Of a stretch of DNA of 64,000 bases, positions 18,185-27,702 are shown one piece after another. The notes under the pieces were generated by a model, which did not search any database, was not told the origin of the DNA, and was given only the letters and a program-made list of their open reading frames with translations. Source of the stretch: Hahella ganghwensis DSM 17046 (GTDB lineage: Bacteria; Pseudomonadota; Gammaproteobacteria; Pseudomonadales; Oleiphilaceae). Location of the stretch: the NCBI RefSeq assembly GCF_000376785.1, contig NZ_AQXX01000142.1:124001-188000 (forward strand), read 5' to 3'. Both the position numbers and the translations under genes were made by a program. The number at the start of each line of letters is the position of its first letter. The first letter of the stretch is position 1.

Positions 18185-18374
18185 CCAATGTTTTCCGGGC
18201 TTCTTCTTCACTGAGCTTACTCAGGGCATAACCCACGTGCAGGATCACGTAGTCTCCGACCTGTACATCCTCTACCAGAGCAACAGAAATATGCTTTTTC
18301 ACGCCGCCCAGCTCCACGACCGCCTGATCGTCTCCGATTAATTCTTCAACTCTGACCGGTACTGCTAAACACAT
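18165..18374 (-). CDS. hypC: Hydrogenase assembly chaperone HypC
   Basis: 69 residues with the family N-terminus MCLAVPVRV; Cys2 carries the iron intermediate. Conserved GDYVILHVGYALSKLSEEEA contains the essential His. HypC binds HypD during Fe(CN)2CO assembly and delivers it to apo-HoxH. The C-terminus (LELFRQI) lies inside a tandem repeat and stops at TAG, so the protein is a little shorter than many HypC proteins. The core is complete, so it should function. It starts seven bases after hypF ends. Confidence 0.95.
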   Translation of the reverse strand: MCLAVPVRVEELIGDDQAVVELGGVKKHISVALVEDVQVGDYVILHVGYALSKLSEEEARKTLELFRQI

Positions 18375-18381
18375 ACTGCAC

Positions 18382-20763
18382 TCACTCCTGAATTCCCGAC
18401 TCTGCCTGATTCAATCTGGAAAGCGCTATCCATGCCTGTCCCAGGCTGATACCACCATCATTGCAGGGCACATTATCCGCCAGGTATAACGTCATTCCAT
18501 ACCGGGCCAGACCATCCCGCAGCGCCTTTCTGAGCAGTCGGTTCATAAAACATCCTCCGGCCGCCACCACTCTCCTGGTCTGATAAATTTCCGCCTGCAT
18601 TACACACCAGCGTACCAATCCATCTGACAGCTCTGCATGAAATACCGCAGCCGCCTCCGTGGAATCAGCAAACTGCACCAGGTGTCGTATTAATGGGTAA
18701 ATGTCCAGCAGGCCGGAAGAGTCAACGACCACCAAGCCTTGGGGTTCTGGCCAGGGAATTCCCGCGGCGGCAGATTCCAGCAGCATGGGGGCCTGACCTT
18801 CAAAGGAGACATCCTCACAAATCCCCAAAATTGCGGCAATCGCATCAAACCAACGTCCGGCACTGGACGTCAAAGGGCTGAAACTGGAATTCTCCATCAT
18901 ACCCTCCACAGAAGAATAGATGGGCCGGTTTCCAAACTTTTTCCTGGCAACCTCCCGCATCCCCATAGACCATAACACACCAGCCCCGAGACGCCAGATG
19001 TCCCTCGCCGCCACATCACCACCAGGTAATGAAAGCTCCGAAAAGTGCCCTATTCGTTCAAGCCGGGCGCAGTCTCCATAGAACATTTCACCGCCCCAGA
19101 CCTGCCGATCTTCGCCCAAACCTACGCCGTCCAGAGTCAGTCCCAACACCGCCCCTGTCACTCCCTGCTCTGCCATGACGGCGGCCAGATGGGCGTGATG
19201 GTGCAACACCCGAAACAACGGAACACCCTGCTCTTCAGCATAACGCTCGGCAAACCGGCTGCTGAAAAAATCCGGATGCCCATCACAGGCCACTGCCTGA
19301 GGCTTTACACCGGTTAACTCTGACATATGCCGGATCGCCTCCTGAAACCACTGACAGGTATCCGGGTGATCAAGATCACCAATATGCGGAGAAAGATAAG
19401 CCAGATTCCCCCGGGTCAGGCAAAAGGTGTTTTTCAGATATCCACCACAAGCCAATACAGATGGACCAGCTTCAGGCAGTCTGACAGGCTGTGGCACCCA
19501 GCCTCTGGCCCGCCTTATCGAGGCCTGTTCCACTCCTTTCTGAGCTACTCCTGCCTGAACCACAGAGTCATCACAGCGGGTCACAATATCCCGATCATGA
19601 AGCACAAAATAGTCAGCAATGTCACTCAGTTGCTCAACACACTGATCATTCGTGTGAACCAGGGGAGCCCCTGATTGATTAGCACTGGTCATGACCAACA
19701 GCCAGGGATGAGGCGCATCCAGCCACTCCAATCCTGCTGGCCGGCCGGCAGCCTCGTGATACAGGAGATAATGTAACGGTGTATAGGGCAGCATCACCCC
19801 AAGATCGGCCAGTTGCGGTGCCACCAGCTCAAGCTGTAGATCACAGACAGCTGTTTTAGCTGATAGGACAACCGGACGAACATCCGTCTGTAAGCACTCG
19901 GCCACCTGAGCATCCATTCTCACGACCTGCTCCAATGACGCGGTATTCAGCCCCATAACAGCAAAAGGCTTGTCAGGGCGCCGCTTTCTTTGCCGCAGCC
20001 TGTTCACGGCATCAGGTTGACGCGCATCGCACACCAGATGAAAACCACCCAGCCCTTTGATGGCCAATATGTAGCCTTGATTGATCAGGGAGACAATCTC
20101 GCTCAGGACATTGCCGGCACTACCAGAACAGGCGGCCAATGACATCGGCACACCATGGTTATCGACCAAAGAAAGCGTTGGCCCACAATCCGCACAGGCA
20201 TTGGGCTGTGCATGAAACCTACGGGACGACACTGACTGATACTCATGATGGCAGGCATCGCACAATTCGAACCCTTTCATACTGGTTCTGGAGCGGTCAT
20301 AAGGCAGTGATTGAATCAGCGTGTAACGGGGTCCGCACTGGGTACAATTGATGAACGGGTATTGATAGCGCCTGTCAGTCGGATCAAATAGTTCCTGCAG
20401 ACATTTCCGACATACCGGAAGATCAGCCGGTATCTGTGCCGATGACAGGATATTTGACCGGTAAGTTGGGGAAACCTCCGAATTCAGTATCCGGAATCCT
20501 TCAAAACTCTGCTCTTTTGATGATGCACCACCCACAGACAAGTCATCTATCGAGTCTATACTGGCCGCGGCCGGCATATCGGTTCGTAACCGGGACTGAA
20601 ACTGCTTCAGTGCTGACGAGTCTCCCCGCAGGTCAATCAACACTCCTTGATCATTATTCTGTACCTGACCGGTTAACCCCAGTTCCGTAGCCAGTTGATA
20701 CACAAAAGGACGAAAGCCAACGCCCTGGACCCGGCCCGTCACCATCAACTGGCAGTATTGCAT
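18382..20763 (-). CDS. hypF: Carbamoyltransferase HypF
   Basis: 793 residues in the family order. An N-terminal acylphosphatase domain carries [18 protein letters not shown] (residues 8-25). Two zinc-finger pairs follow (CRKCLQ with NCTQCG, and CDACHHE with ACADCG). Next is a YrdC-like domain ([12 protein letters not shown], then [11 protein letters not shown]) and last a Kae1/TobZ-like domain with the metal-binding [12 protein letters not shown] near residue 520. It activates carbamoyl phosphate and transfers the carbamoyl group to the HypE C-terminal Cys. Its start overlaps the end of hypB by 19 bases, which suggests coupled translation. Confidence 0.96.
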   Translation of the reverse strand: MQYCQLMVTGRVQGVGFRPFVYQLATELGLTGQVQNNDQGVLIDLRGDSSALKQFQSRLRTDMPAAASIDSIDDLSVGGASSKEQSFEGFRILNSEVSPTYRSNILSSAQIPADLPVCRKCLQELFDPTDRRYQYPFINCTQCGPRYTLIQSLPYDRSRTSMKGFELCDACHHEYQSVSSRRFHAQPNACADCGPTLSLVDNHGVPMSLAACSGSAGNVLSEIVSLINQGYILAIKGLGGFHLVCDARQPDAVNRLRQRKRRPDKPFAVMGLNTASLEQVVRMDAQVAECLQTDVRPVVLSAKTAVCDLQLELVAPQLADLGVMLPYTPLHYLLYHEAAGRPAGLEWLDAPHPWLLVMTSANQSGAPLVHTNDQCVEQLSDIADYFVLHDRDIVTRCDDSVVQAGVAQKGVEQASIRRARGWVPQPVRLPEAGPSVLACGGYLKNTFCLTRGNLAYLSPHIGDLDHPDTCQWFQEAIRHMSELTGVKPQAVACDGHPDFFSSRFAERYAEEQGVPLFRVLHHHAHLAAVMAEQGVTGAVLGLTLDGVGLGEDRQVWGGEMFYGDCARLERIGHFSELSLPGGDVAARDIWRLGAGVLWSMGMREVARKKFGNRPIYSSVEGMMENSSFSPLTSSAGRWFDAIAAILGICEDVSFEGQAPMLLESAAAGIPWPEPQGLVVVDSSGLLDIYPLIRHLVQFADSTEAAAVFHAELSDGLVRWCVMQAEIYQTRRVVAAGGCFMNRLLRKALRDGLARYGMTLYLADNVPCNDGGISLGQAWIALSRLNQAESGIQE

Positions 20764-21530
20764 ACGAATTCACCCGGTATGACCGTTGCCCTGGCCGGGG
20801 AAACCTTTGTCTGCCGACACCACTGAATCCAGGCATCCATTCCCTGCCCGGTTTTTGCGGACACCTGTAACACTTGGATATCGGGATTGATGCGCCTTGC
20901 ATACTCGATACTTTTTTCCACATCGAAATCCAGATAAGGAAGCAAGTCAATTTTGTTGATGAGCATCAGGTCCGAGGCGTAGAACATATCAGGATATTTC
21001 AGGGGTTTGTCTTCTCCCTCGGTCACTGACAACACAACCACCCTGGCCGCCTCCCCCAGATCAAACGCCGCAGGACAGACCAGATTCCCCACATTCTCAA
21101 TGTAGATAATATCCAGTTCATCCAGCGACCAGTGTTCCAGGGCATGCCCGACCTGATGAGCGTCCAGGTGACAGCCTTTTCCGGTATTAATCTGTTGCGC
21201 AGACACGCCAGTCTCGCGAATACGCTGGGCGTCCAGTTCTGTCTGCTGGTCACCTTCGATCACCGCTATCCGGGCAGCGTCTTTCAGTCGCTGAATCGTC
21301 TTCACCAAAAGTGTGGTCTTGCCGGAGCCGGGGCTGGAAACCAAGTTAAATGCCGCCACTTTATGATCTGACAGCATCTGCCGGTTAGTGGCGGCATATT
21401 GGTCATTTTTACTGAGAATATTCTGCTCTACCTGCAGAATTCTGGCCTGATCTTCATGATCGTGACTGGCATGCGGATGGTGGCCATGCTGATGAGACAC
21501 TGCACCATTGCAGCCACAGGTTGTACACAT
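20745..21530 (-). CDS. hypB: Nickel-inserting GTPase HypB
   Basis: 261 residues from ATG at 21530, which is spaced best from GGAGGAG; an adjacent ATG at 21533 is too close to it. The N-terminus MCTTCGC is the high-affinity nickel motif, followed by a short His-rich stretch ([13 protein letters not shown]) for nickel storage. GTPase motifs: [10 protein letters not shown] (P-loop), [20 protein letters not shown] and NKIDLLPYL. With HypA it loads nickel into the hydrogenase large subunit. It sits between hypA and hypF. Confidence 0.96.
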   Translation of the reverse strand: MCTTCGCNGAVSHQHGHHPHASHDHEDQARILQVEQNILSKNDQYAATNRQMLSDHKVAAFNLVSSPGSGKTTLLVKTIQRLKDAARIAVIEGDQQTELDAQRIRETGVSAQQINTGKGCHLDAHQVGHALEHWSLDELDIIYIENVGNLVCPAAFDLGEAARVVVLSVTEGEDKPLKYPDMFYASDLMLINKIDLLPYLDFDVEKSIEYARRINPDIQVLQVSAKTGQGMDAWIQWCRQTKVSPARATVIPGEFVCNTAS

Positions 21531-21646
21531 CATCTCCTCCCCAGTTTGCACTTATCTATCAGTGACTCTTGACTTGAGCTTTCGACCTTCAGCCTCCAGC
21601 TCTTCCAAACCGATTACCGGAAACGTTATGTTTCCGGCGATTGCTG

Positions 21647-21988
21647 TCATATCACCGCCAGAGATTTAACCCTGACATCTTTGCCTTGAACAACATCCAT
21701 CCCAAAGTTTCCACATTCAGGGCAGCAATCATATAACTCCCGCACCTGCCACCGATGACGGCACTGTCGACACTGCCCCTCACCCGGGACGGAAATAATC
21801 TCCAATCTGGCATCCTGTGCCGGCGTATCCGCCATCACAGCGGCGAAACTGAAAGTCATCGCATCCGGCTCCACACAGGACAACGCCCCCACTTCCAGCC
21901 AGACGGCCTCGACTTTCCGAAAGCCCTCCGTTGCAGCCCGCTCCACAATCAGATCCCGTATATTTTCTGCCAGGGACAATTCATGCAT
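21647..21988 (-). CDS. hypA: Hydrogenase nickel-insertion protein HypA
   Basis: 113 residues from ATG at 21988. It begins with the nickel-binding MHELSLAENI and holds the zinc-site CRQCRH and CCPECG pairs (two CxxC). It recruits HypB and transfers nickel to HoxH. The frame is open far upstream, but the conserved MHE start and an AGGG site settle the start. It overlaps the end of hoxW by eight bases. Confidence 0.95.
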   Translation of the reverse strand: MHELSLAENIRDLIVERAATEGFRKVEAVWLEVGALSCVEPDAMTFSFAAVMADTPAQDARLEIISVPGEGQCRQCRHRWQVRELYDCCPECGNFGMDVVQGKDVRVKSLAVI

Positions 21989-22556
21989 GCTCAACCCTAC
22001 CTTCCAACGGGTGAGCCTGCAGCCAATGCCGGCAATAACAAAGGGCTTCGTGCAGATTACGCTCTGCTGCCGGGGAAAGCTTCTCCTCAAACTGATCAAA
22101 CTCATACCCATCAATGGCCAGAATATAGGCAACCGCACTCGCCTGGAACAGCGTTTGACTCAATGCCATCAGCCCTTCCGGCGTCAGACTGTGACTGGCA
22201 AATGGCTGGGCAACAGCAGAACTCACTGCCGAGAAGGAATATCCAGATCCGGCGTCAACCCCATTCCTCGCAGCACCAAGGGCCGCATCAACAAAGATTA
22301 CCCGCTCAAAATTCGCGATATCGACAGCATCTTCAACTGTCAGTTGATAGTTCACCTGGGTGACAACATCCAACCACGAATCAGTATCCACCCGGCGAAC
22401 GAATTCCGGCCCCAGGCCATCATCCTGACGTCCGGGATTGCCATAACCGATGATGAGTGTTTTTGCTCTGTTCACATCCAATACTCTTTGTGTCTGGCCA
22501 TTTGACTCATGACTGATCATCTCATTTTGAGCCGACTTATCGCTTGATGAACTCAT
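21981..22556 (-). CDS. hoxW: Hydrogenase maturation protease HoxW (M52 family)
   Basis: 191 residues. After a polar 30-residue N-terminal tail, the peptidase domain starts at TLIIGYGNPGRQDDGLGPEF; Asp and Glu in this region bind nickel to sense a loaded site. VIFVDAALG follows, and a His in ASHSLTPEGLM supplies another ligand. It removes the C-terminal extension of HoxH after nickel insertion. It starts in an ATGA overlap with the hoxH stop, so its supply is tied to its substrate. Confidence 0.88.
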   Translation of the reverse strand: MSSSSDKSAQNEMISHESNGQTQRVLDVNRAKTLIIGYGNPGRQDDGLGPEFVRRVDTDSWLDVVTQVNYQLTVEDAVDIANFERVIFVDAALGAARNGVDAGSGYSFSAVSSAVAQPFASHSLTPEGLMALSQTLFQASAVAYILAIDGYEFDQFEEKLSPAAERNLHEALCYCRHWLQAHPLEGRVEHA

Positions 22557-24022
22557 GTCAGACCTGGCGTCTCAATTTCTGCAAACTGACTTCCCCGGTC
22601 CACGATCTTGCCTTCCGCGTCCAGCACTTCCACCACCAGTGGCATCTGCCCCAAAGCATGGGTTGCACAGGACAGGCAAGGATCATAGGCCCGCACCGCC
22701 ACCTCAATATGGTTGAGCATTTTCTCCGTGATGGTTTTCTGACCTGAAAGATACTTTTTGGCGACATCCGTCACCGCCCGGTTCATGGCGGTATTGTTAT
22801 GAGTGGTGGAGACAATCAGATTGCAGTATGTCACCTGATCATTTTCGTCCACCTTATAATGATGAAACAGAGAGCCTCTGGGAGCTTCAATCACGGCAAT
22901 ACCTTCTTCACGACGCTCACCTTTCAAGCGCAGATCCGTTCCCTGAAGATCCGGGTCGTGTAAAAGCTCTTTGATCTTTTCAACACAATGAAGCACTTCA
23001 ATCATCCTGGCCCAGTGGTATCCAAGCGTCATACTCACCGGCTTACCCTGCCCAAAGCGCCGAAACGCTTCAAACTCCTGATTGGCCAATGGCGTATCGA
23101 TGAAACTGACCGTATTCATCCTGGCCAGGGGACCCACCCTGTACCAGCCATCCACATTTCCCCGACTTTTGATAAAAGGAAACTTCATATAAGACCAGGG
23201 CCGGACTTCTTCCATCAGGTAATCGTTGAAATCCCGATAATCCATCTGATCAAAAATAATATTGCCCGCAGCATCCACAGCCCGCAGATTGCCGTGATAA
23301 AGATCCAAGGCCCCATCTTCTCTCACCAGAGACATATGACTGGACTTGAAATTAGCAAATTGCTCGACCAGCGGAAGATGATCCAGGGTATAGTTCTTGG
23401 CCACCTGAACCGCGTTCTGTGCCCACGACATCATCAGATCCACGTCAACCAGCAATGCATCCCGTTCTTTGAGGGACAGGTTTTTATTGATACCGCCGGG
23501 AATCGCTCCGGTACCGTGAATTTTTTTGCCTGCCGTATGAAGAATGACTTCCTGGCCATACTTGCGCATCAGCACGCCCTGCTTCGCCAGATCGGGAAAC
23601 TGCTTGATAACTTCGAAGATATTGCGTTTTTTGGCGGCCGCATCAAATCCGAATAGCAGATCCGGCGAACTCAGATGGAAAAAATGCAGGACATTGCTCT
23701 GCATGATCTGCCCATAGTGCATCAGGCGCCGCATTTTTTCCGCTGTAGGGGTCAGTTGGTCGACGCCGACGATCATGTCCATGGCCTTGGCCGCTGCTAT
23801 ATGATGGCTGACAGGACATATCCCGCATAACCGCTGGACAATCACCGGCACTTCCCACAGCAGACGGCCGCGAATGAACCGCTCGAAGCCACGGAATTCA
23901 ACAATATGAAGCCGGGCTTCACTGACGTTATTATGTTCGTCCAGGTGCACGGTAACCTTACCATGCCCTTCCACACGAGTAACCGGCTCTATCTCTACAA
24001 TACGCGCTTTACGGCTTTCCAT
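22553..24022 (-). CDS. hoxH: NAD-linked [NiFe]-hydrogenase large subunit HoxH
   Basis: 489 residues. Active-site ligands are seen in RLCGICPVSHH (Cys66, Cys69) and DPCLSCATH (Cys449, Cys452). The chain continues 34 residues past that His, the extension expected to be cut by HoxW. The flanking RVEGHGKVTVHL and the overall sequence place it in the group 3d/HoxH type rather than membrane uptake hydrogenases. It splits or makes H2 in the cytoplasm, paired with HoxY. No ligand Cys is missing. It begins 36 bases after hoxY. Confidence 0.96.
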   Translation of the reverse strand: MESRKARIVEIEPVTRVEGHGKVTVHLDEHNNVSEARLHIVEFRGFERFIRGRLLWEVPVIVQRLCGICPVSHHIAAAKAMDMIVGVDQLTPTAEKMRRLMHYGQIMQSNVLHFFHLSSPDLLFGFDAAAKKRNIFEVIKQFPDLAKQGVLMRKYGQEVILHTAGKKIHGTGAIPGGINKNLSLKERDALLVDVDLMMSWAQNAVQVAKNYTLDHLPLVEQFANFKSSHMSLVREDGALDLYHGNLRAVDAAGNIIFDQMDYRDFNDYLMEEVRPWSYMKFPFIKSRGNVDGWYRVGPLARMNTVSFIDTPLANQEFEAFRRFGQGKPVSMTLGYHWARMIEVLHCVEKIKELLHDPDLQGTDLRLKGERREEGIAVIEAPRGSLFHHYKVDENDQVTYCNLIVSTTHNNTAMNRAVTDVAKKYLSGQKTITEKMLNHIEVAVRAYDPCLSCATHALGQMPLVVEVLDAEGKIVDRGSQFAEIETPGLT

Positions 24023-24058
24023 GAACCTGCCAACCTGGTTATGTCTATAAGTCAGTAT

Positions 24059-24619
24059 TTAATCGTATTTAATCAATGCCCAGTCCAGCTCCGGCGGCTC
24101 ACCTTTGATAAGCGCCGAAAGAGCTGTCCACAATACATCTCCGGAGGGAGGACACCCCGGAATCTGGTAATCCACCTTTACCACATCCACCAGGGTGTAA
24201 ACCTTGTCCAGTAATAACGGCAACGCCGGATCATTGGGGATCTGGTTTTCCGGATTCATCACTTTTGGCGAGGCCTTGTAAGCCTCATCAAGACACTCTC
24301 TCAGCGGATCCTCCGAATGCATGATGGCATTCCGCATCACCGGCAGCCCGCCCATGATGGCACACTGCCCCACCGCCACCAGCACATCACAGTTCTTCCG
24401 GAACTCCCGGAGAACATGGACATTGTCTTCGTTACAGCATCCGCCTTCGATCAGGCCAATATCGCAACGGCGGGTAAACTTCTTAAAGTCATTCAGCGGA
24501 GAACGATCAAACTCCGCCACTTTCATCAGATCGATGATTCGCTCGTCGATATCCAACAGGGACATATGACAACCGAAACATCCGGCCAATGATGCTGTGG
24601 CAATGCGCTTTTTCCTCAT
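24059..24619 (-). CDS. hoxY: NAD-linked [NiFe]-hydrogenase small subunit HoxY
   Basis: 186 residues, the short small subunit of group 3d, with no Tat signal. Proximal [4Fe-4S] ligands are seen as Cys14 and Cys17 (AGCFGCHMSLLD), a Cys in IEGGCCNED, and a Cys in IPGCPPSGDVLW. It relays electrons from HoxH to HoxU. It lies between hoxU (57 bases) and hoxH (36 bases). Confidence 0.95.
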   Translation of the reverse strand: MRKKRIATASLAGCFGCHMSLLDIDERIIDLMKVAEFDRSPLNDFKKFTRRCDIGLIEGGCCNEDNVHVLREFRKNCDVLVAVGQCAIMGGLPVMRNAIMHSEDPLRECLDEAYKASPKVMNPENQIPNDPALPLLLDKVYTLVDVVKVDYQIPGCPPSGDVLWTALSALIKGEPPELDWALIKYD

Positions 24620-24676
24620 CTACCGCCCACCTTATCTAACGGCTCTACTTTATCCGGTGCCATCTTTTCCGACACC

Positions 24677-25456
24677 TTAGGTATCATCCTGGGGATCGTA
24701 CTGCTTCACAGGAATCAACCGACTGTCAGGATTCTGGGCCTGCGTCCCGATAGGTGCCGAATCAAACTGACGCTCACCAATCGGCGCAAAAAATCCTTCA
24801 CCTTTTCGAATGATGCAACCGACCGGGCACACATCCAGAGACATGGCATAATCATCAATCGAGGCGTCGGTATTGGCCAGGCAGTCAGCATTAACGCCAA
24901 TGCGTTTATGAATTCCCCGGCCGACATATTCGAACACATTCTTGCCGTCCACATCCCGGGAAGCTCTGATACAACGACCACAAAGAATGCAGCGATTATT
25001 GTCCAGAGCAATATCAGGATGAGACGCATCGACCGGGCGTACCGGTTGCAGATAGGGATACTTGGTCGCCTGACTGATCCCCAATCGATAGGCCATTGCC
25101 TGCAATTCGCAGCGACCGCTGGCTTCACAAATGGGGCACAAATGATTCCCCTCATGAAACAGCATTCTCACCAGGTCACGTCTGTAGTTCTTGATCTCAA
25201 GGGTCTCATTTTCAATGACAGCCCCGTTCTCCAGGGGCTGAGTACAGGCCGCCACGGTACGACCATTCTGTTTGACCGAGCACACCCGGCAACTACCCTG
25301 AGGAACCAGACCATCGGAATCGCACAGCCGGGGAACATAAATGCCCACCATATCGCAGGCATCCATGATGGACAGTCCATTTCGAACAGAGTAAACCTCT
25401 CCGTCGACCGTAAACTCGATATATTTCTGACTGATGTTCGGTGCTTCGTCTGGCAT
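24677..25456 (-). CDS. hoxU: NAD-reducing hydrogenase diaphorase subunit HoxU
   Basis: 259 residues, similar to the N-terminal part of NuoG. It has a plant-type [2Fe-2S] site (PRLCDSDGLVPQGSCRVCS, later AACTQPL), a His-Cys [4Fe-4S] motif (HEGNHLCPICEASGRCELQ) and a further [4Fe-4S] set (NRCILCGRCIRAS with DVCPVGCI). It connects the hydrogenase module (HoxHY) to the flavin subunit HoxF. The gap to hoxF is about 105 bases and carries no gene. Confidence 0.95.
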   Translation of the reverse strand: MPDEAPNISQKYIEFTVDGEVYSVRNGLSIMDACDMVGIYVPRLCDSDGLVPQGSCRVCSVKQNGRTVAACTQPLENGAVIENETLEIKNYRRDLVRMLFHEGNHLCPICEASGRCELQAMAYRLGISQATKYPYLQPVRPVDASHPDIALDNNRCILCGRCIRASRDVDGKNVFEYVGRGIHKRIGVNADCLANTDASIDDYAMSLDVCPVGCIIRKGEGFFAPIGERQFDSAPIGTQAQNPDSRLIPVKQYDPQDDT

Positions 25457-25561
25457 CGTTATTCTCTACCCGCTCTCTCGGCTCCTACCTGTAACTGAAC
25501 CACTATCCAGGTCAACTCCACCCACTTCCCTGCGCCATTACCTCCGACTTTCTGCCAGCTT

Positions 25562-27451
25562 TCATGACTGGTCAGCGTTATCCGGATTGGCATAGTCAGG
25601 GTCGTAAATAAGTGACCGGCGTTTCGCGATAATGCGTGACTCATCCAGAGCCTGTTGAATGTCAAAGCCTGCCTGCAACCCATCAGACCGCTCCTTCAGC
25701 AAAGCGGCATAGACCAATGGAAAATGCTTTATGGAGGTAAGAATCGGTTTGGGTGATGTATGCCCAAGACCACAGCGGCTGGTCTCGATAATGGTTTTCC
25801 CCAGATCCTGTAGATACTGAAGATCACCGGGCTCACCCTGACCCCGGATAATTTTTTCCAACCCCTTTTTCATAAAGACATTCCCGACCCGGCAAGGTGT
25901 GCAATAACCACAGCTTTCTTCAATGAAGAAGTGCATGTAGTAGTCCACGATTTCCAGAATATTCCGGGTTTGGGTAAAGGTCATGAAGGCGCCGGCGGTA
26001 GGAAGGTCTTCGAAACATAGACGACGATCAAATTCCGTGCGGCCGATCATATCGCCACTGGCCCCCCCCACCTGAACACAGGCCGGGTCTACCGCACCAG
26101 CCAGGTCCAACAGTTCCTGAACCGTGCACCCCATGGGCAACTCGTAAATCCCGGGGCGGCGACAATCACCACTAATGCTGTGCAGCTTGGTGCCGGAACT
26201 CTCGGGTGTACCAATGGCACGGAACCAGTCGGCCCCTTTTTCAAGAATCCGCGGAATATTGCAGAACGTTTCCACATTATTCACAACCGTAGGAAATCCC
26301 AAATATCCTGATTGCACCGGAAATGGCGGGCGGTTTTTCGGTTCTCCCCGACGTCCTTCGCAGGAACTGATGAGGGAACTCTCCTCACCGCAAATATAGG
26401 CCCCGGCTCCCAGCTGAATCCGAATATCGAACTCACACTCATGCTGACCACCAACCGCTTTCCGAATTTTCCTGCCCAGCAACCCTTTTCGGCGCCGTTC
26501 AGCCAGACAATGCTCCAGATAAGGCCGAAGATATCGATACTCACCCCGCAGATAGAGAATACCGTGCCGGGCGCCCACAGCATGGGCCGCAATCGTCATG
26601 CCTTCAAACAGCAGATCCGCTTTTTCCGTCAGCAGTACCCGATCCTTGAAAGTGCCGGGCTCTCCCTCATCGGCATTGCAGATGACATATCGTTCTTCAG
26701 CCTCTGTAGACGCGGCCAAGTGCCATTTTCTACCAGTACTGAAGCCGGCACCACCCCTGCCCCTCAGACCGGAATCCAGAACCATCTGCACGACATCTTC
26801 AGGCTTATGCTGAAGCGCATTCGCCAAACCTGCTTCTTCAGAATAAGCACTTAACAAGACCTCACCGGCCAGACGAATATTGTTTTCGACAGGTGAATCA
26901 ATCAGCGGGTGCTGGTTATAACCATCCCCAGGTTTGAAAGGGCTGTCTTTAGCTGAGGGTTTGAGACTTTCAAGATTACGAGTCTTCTTCAGGATACGAA
27001 CAATTTTGGCAACCCCGGAGGGAGTCAGCCTGGTAACGACCATATCATTAATCAGGGCGGCGGGAGCTTGATCACACATCCCGATACAGGGGGTCAGGTG
27101 GAGGGAAAACAGACCATCCGATGTAGTTTGTCCAGTCTTGATTCCCAGTGCTTTTTCGAAGGCCTCGCGAACTCTTTCCATCCCAGCATGACGATCGATA
27201 ATGTCTTCGCACAGACGGATAATAAACTGCCCCTGAGGCTCAGTGGCAAAAAAGGCATAGAAGGTCACGACACCTTCCACTTCTACTCGATAGCTGCCTG
27301 TTTCAGCGGCGACATATTCCATCGCCTCTCCATCAATGCAGCCCAGGGTGTCCTGAATCTCCCACAGAATATCCATCATCCGTCGGGCATCATTACCGAA
27401 TCGGCGACAGGTTTCCTGTACCACATTTTGCTTACGACTGTTTGATTCCAT
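25562..27451 (-). CDS. hoxF: NAD-reducing hydrogenase flavin subunit HoxF (NuoE-NuoF fusion)
   Basis: 629 residues. The N-terminal NuoE-like domain (1-160) holds CEDIID and TPCIGMC, three of the four canonical [2Fe-2S] Cys; from memory, other HoxF proteins also lack part of this set. The NuoF-like part has the FMN/NADH site GRGGAGFSTGRKW and NADEGEPGTFKDR, and the [4Fe-4S] ligands ESCGYCTPCRVG with CGLGHTSPKP. It exchanges electrons with NAD(H). First gene of the hox-hyp operon, downstream of a putative FNR-type promoter. Confidence 0.95.
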   Translation of the reverse strand: MESNSRKQNVVQETCRRFGNDARRMMDILWEIQDTLGCIDGEAMEYVAAETGSYRVEVEGVVTFYAFFATEPQGQFIIRLCEDIIDRHAGMERVREAFEKALGIKTGQTTSDGLFSLHLTPCIGMCDQAPAALINDMVVTRLTPSGVAKIVRILKKTRNLESLKPSAKDSPFKPGDGYNQHPLIDSPVENNIRLAGEVLLSAYSEEAGLANALQHKPEDVVQMVLDSGLRGRGGAGFSTGRKWHLAASTEAEERYVICNADEGEPGTFKDRVLLTEKADLLFEGMTIAAHAVGARHGILYLRGEYRYLRPYLEHCLAERRRKGLLGRKIRKAVGGQHECEFDIRIQLGAGAYICGEESSLISSCEGRRGEPKNRPPFPVQSGYLGFPTVVNNVETFCNIPRILEKGADWFRAIGTPESSGTKLHSISGDCRRPGIYELPMGCTVQELLDLAGAVDPACVQVGGASGDMIGRTEFDRRLCFEDLPTAGAFMTFTQTRNILEIVDYYMHFFIEESCGYCTPCRVGNVFMKKGLEKIIRGQGEPGDLQYLQDLGKTIIETSRCGLGHTSPKPILTSIKHFPLVYAALLKERSDGLQAGFDIQQALDESRIIAKRRSLIYDPDYANPDNADQS

Positions 27452-27487
27452 GGCGATAGGTTAGTCTTATTGTCATTACTTGATCCC

Positions 27488-27519
27488 AGGGTTTCCTTGT
27501 ACCGCCTGACAGAAACCCT
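27488..27519. promoter_or_regulatory. 8-bp perfect inverted repeat in the hoxF upstream region
   Basis: AGGGTTTC and GAAACCCT flank 16 bases that include the proposed hoxF -10 element. It could be an operator at the promoter, or a small leader structure if transcription starts upstream. Neither use is shown. Confidence 0.4.
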
Positions 27520-27537
27520 CGCATTGAGTTGCATCAA
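27496..27537 (-). promoter_or_regulatory. Putative class II FNR/ANR-dependent promoter of the hox-hyp operon
   Basis: TTGAGTTGCATCAA at 27524-27537 matches TTGAT-N4-ATCAA at nine of ten fixed bases. On the minus strand TACAAG (27501-27496) resembles a -10 box. With transcription starting at 27489, the box is centred at -41.5 and the -10 occupies -12 to -7, exactly the class II FNR layout. The hoxF ATG would be about 38 bases downstream. This suggests induction when oxygen is low. Confidence 0.5.
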
Positions 27538-27702
27538 TCCATTTGTCGATATTTCACAATCCTATGCCGAGGGCATGGTGTGTTTCAATGAAAGCGGGTA
27601 AATATAGTTCCAGGGTCTTCCCAAGATGTCCTTTCGGAATTACCGAAACGACAACAGACCTTAAGCCGCTTAATTGAAATTGATATTACAGGAAAAACTA
27701 AA

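Noticed and set aside
25562-27451. Missing Cys in the NuoE-like part of HoxF taken as a damaging mutation
   Set aside because: From memory other HoxF proteins also have an incomplete ligand set there, and the rest of the protein is intact.
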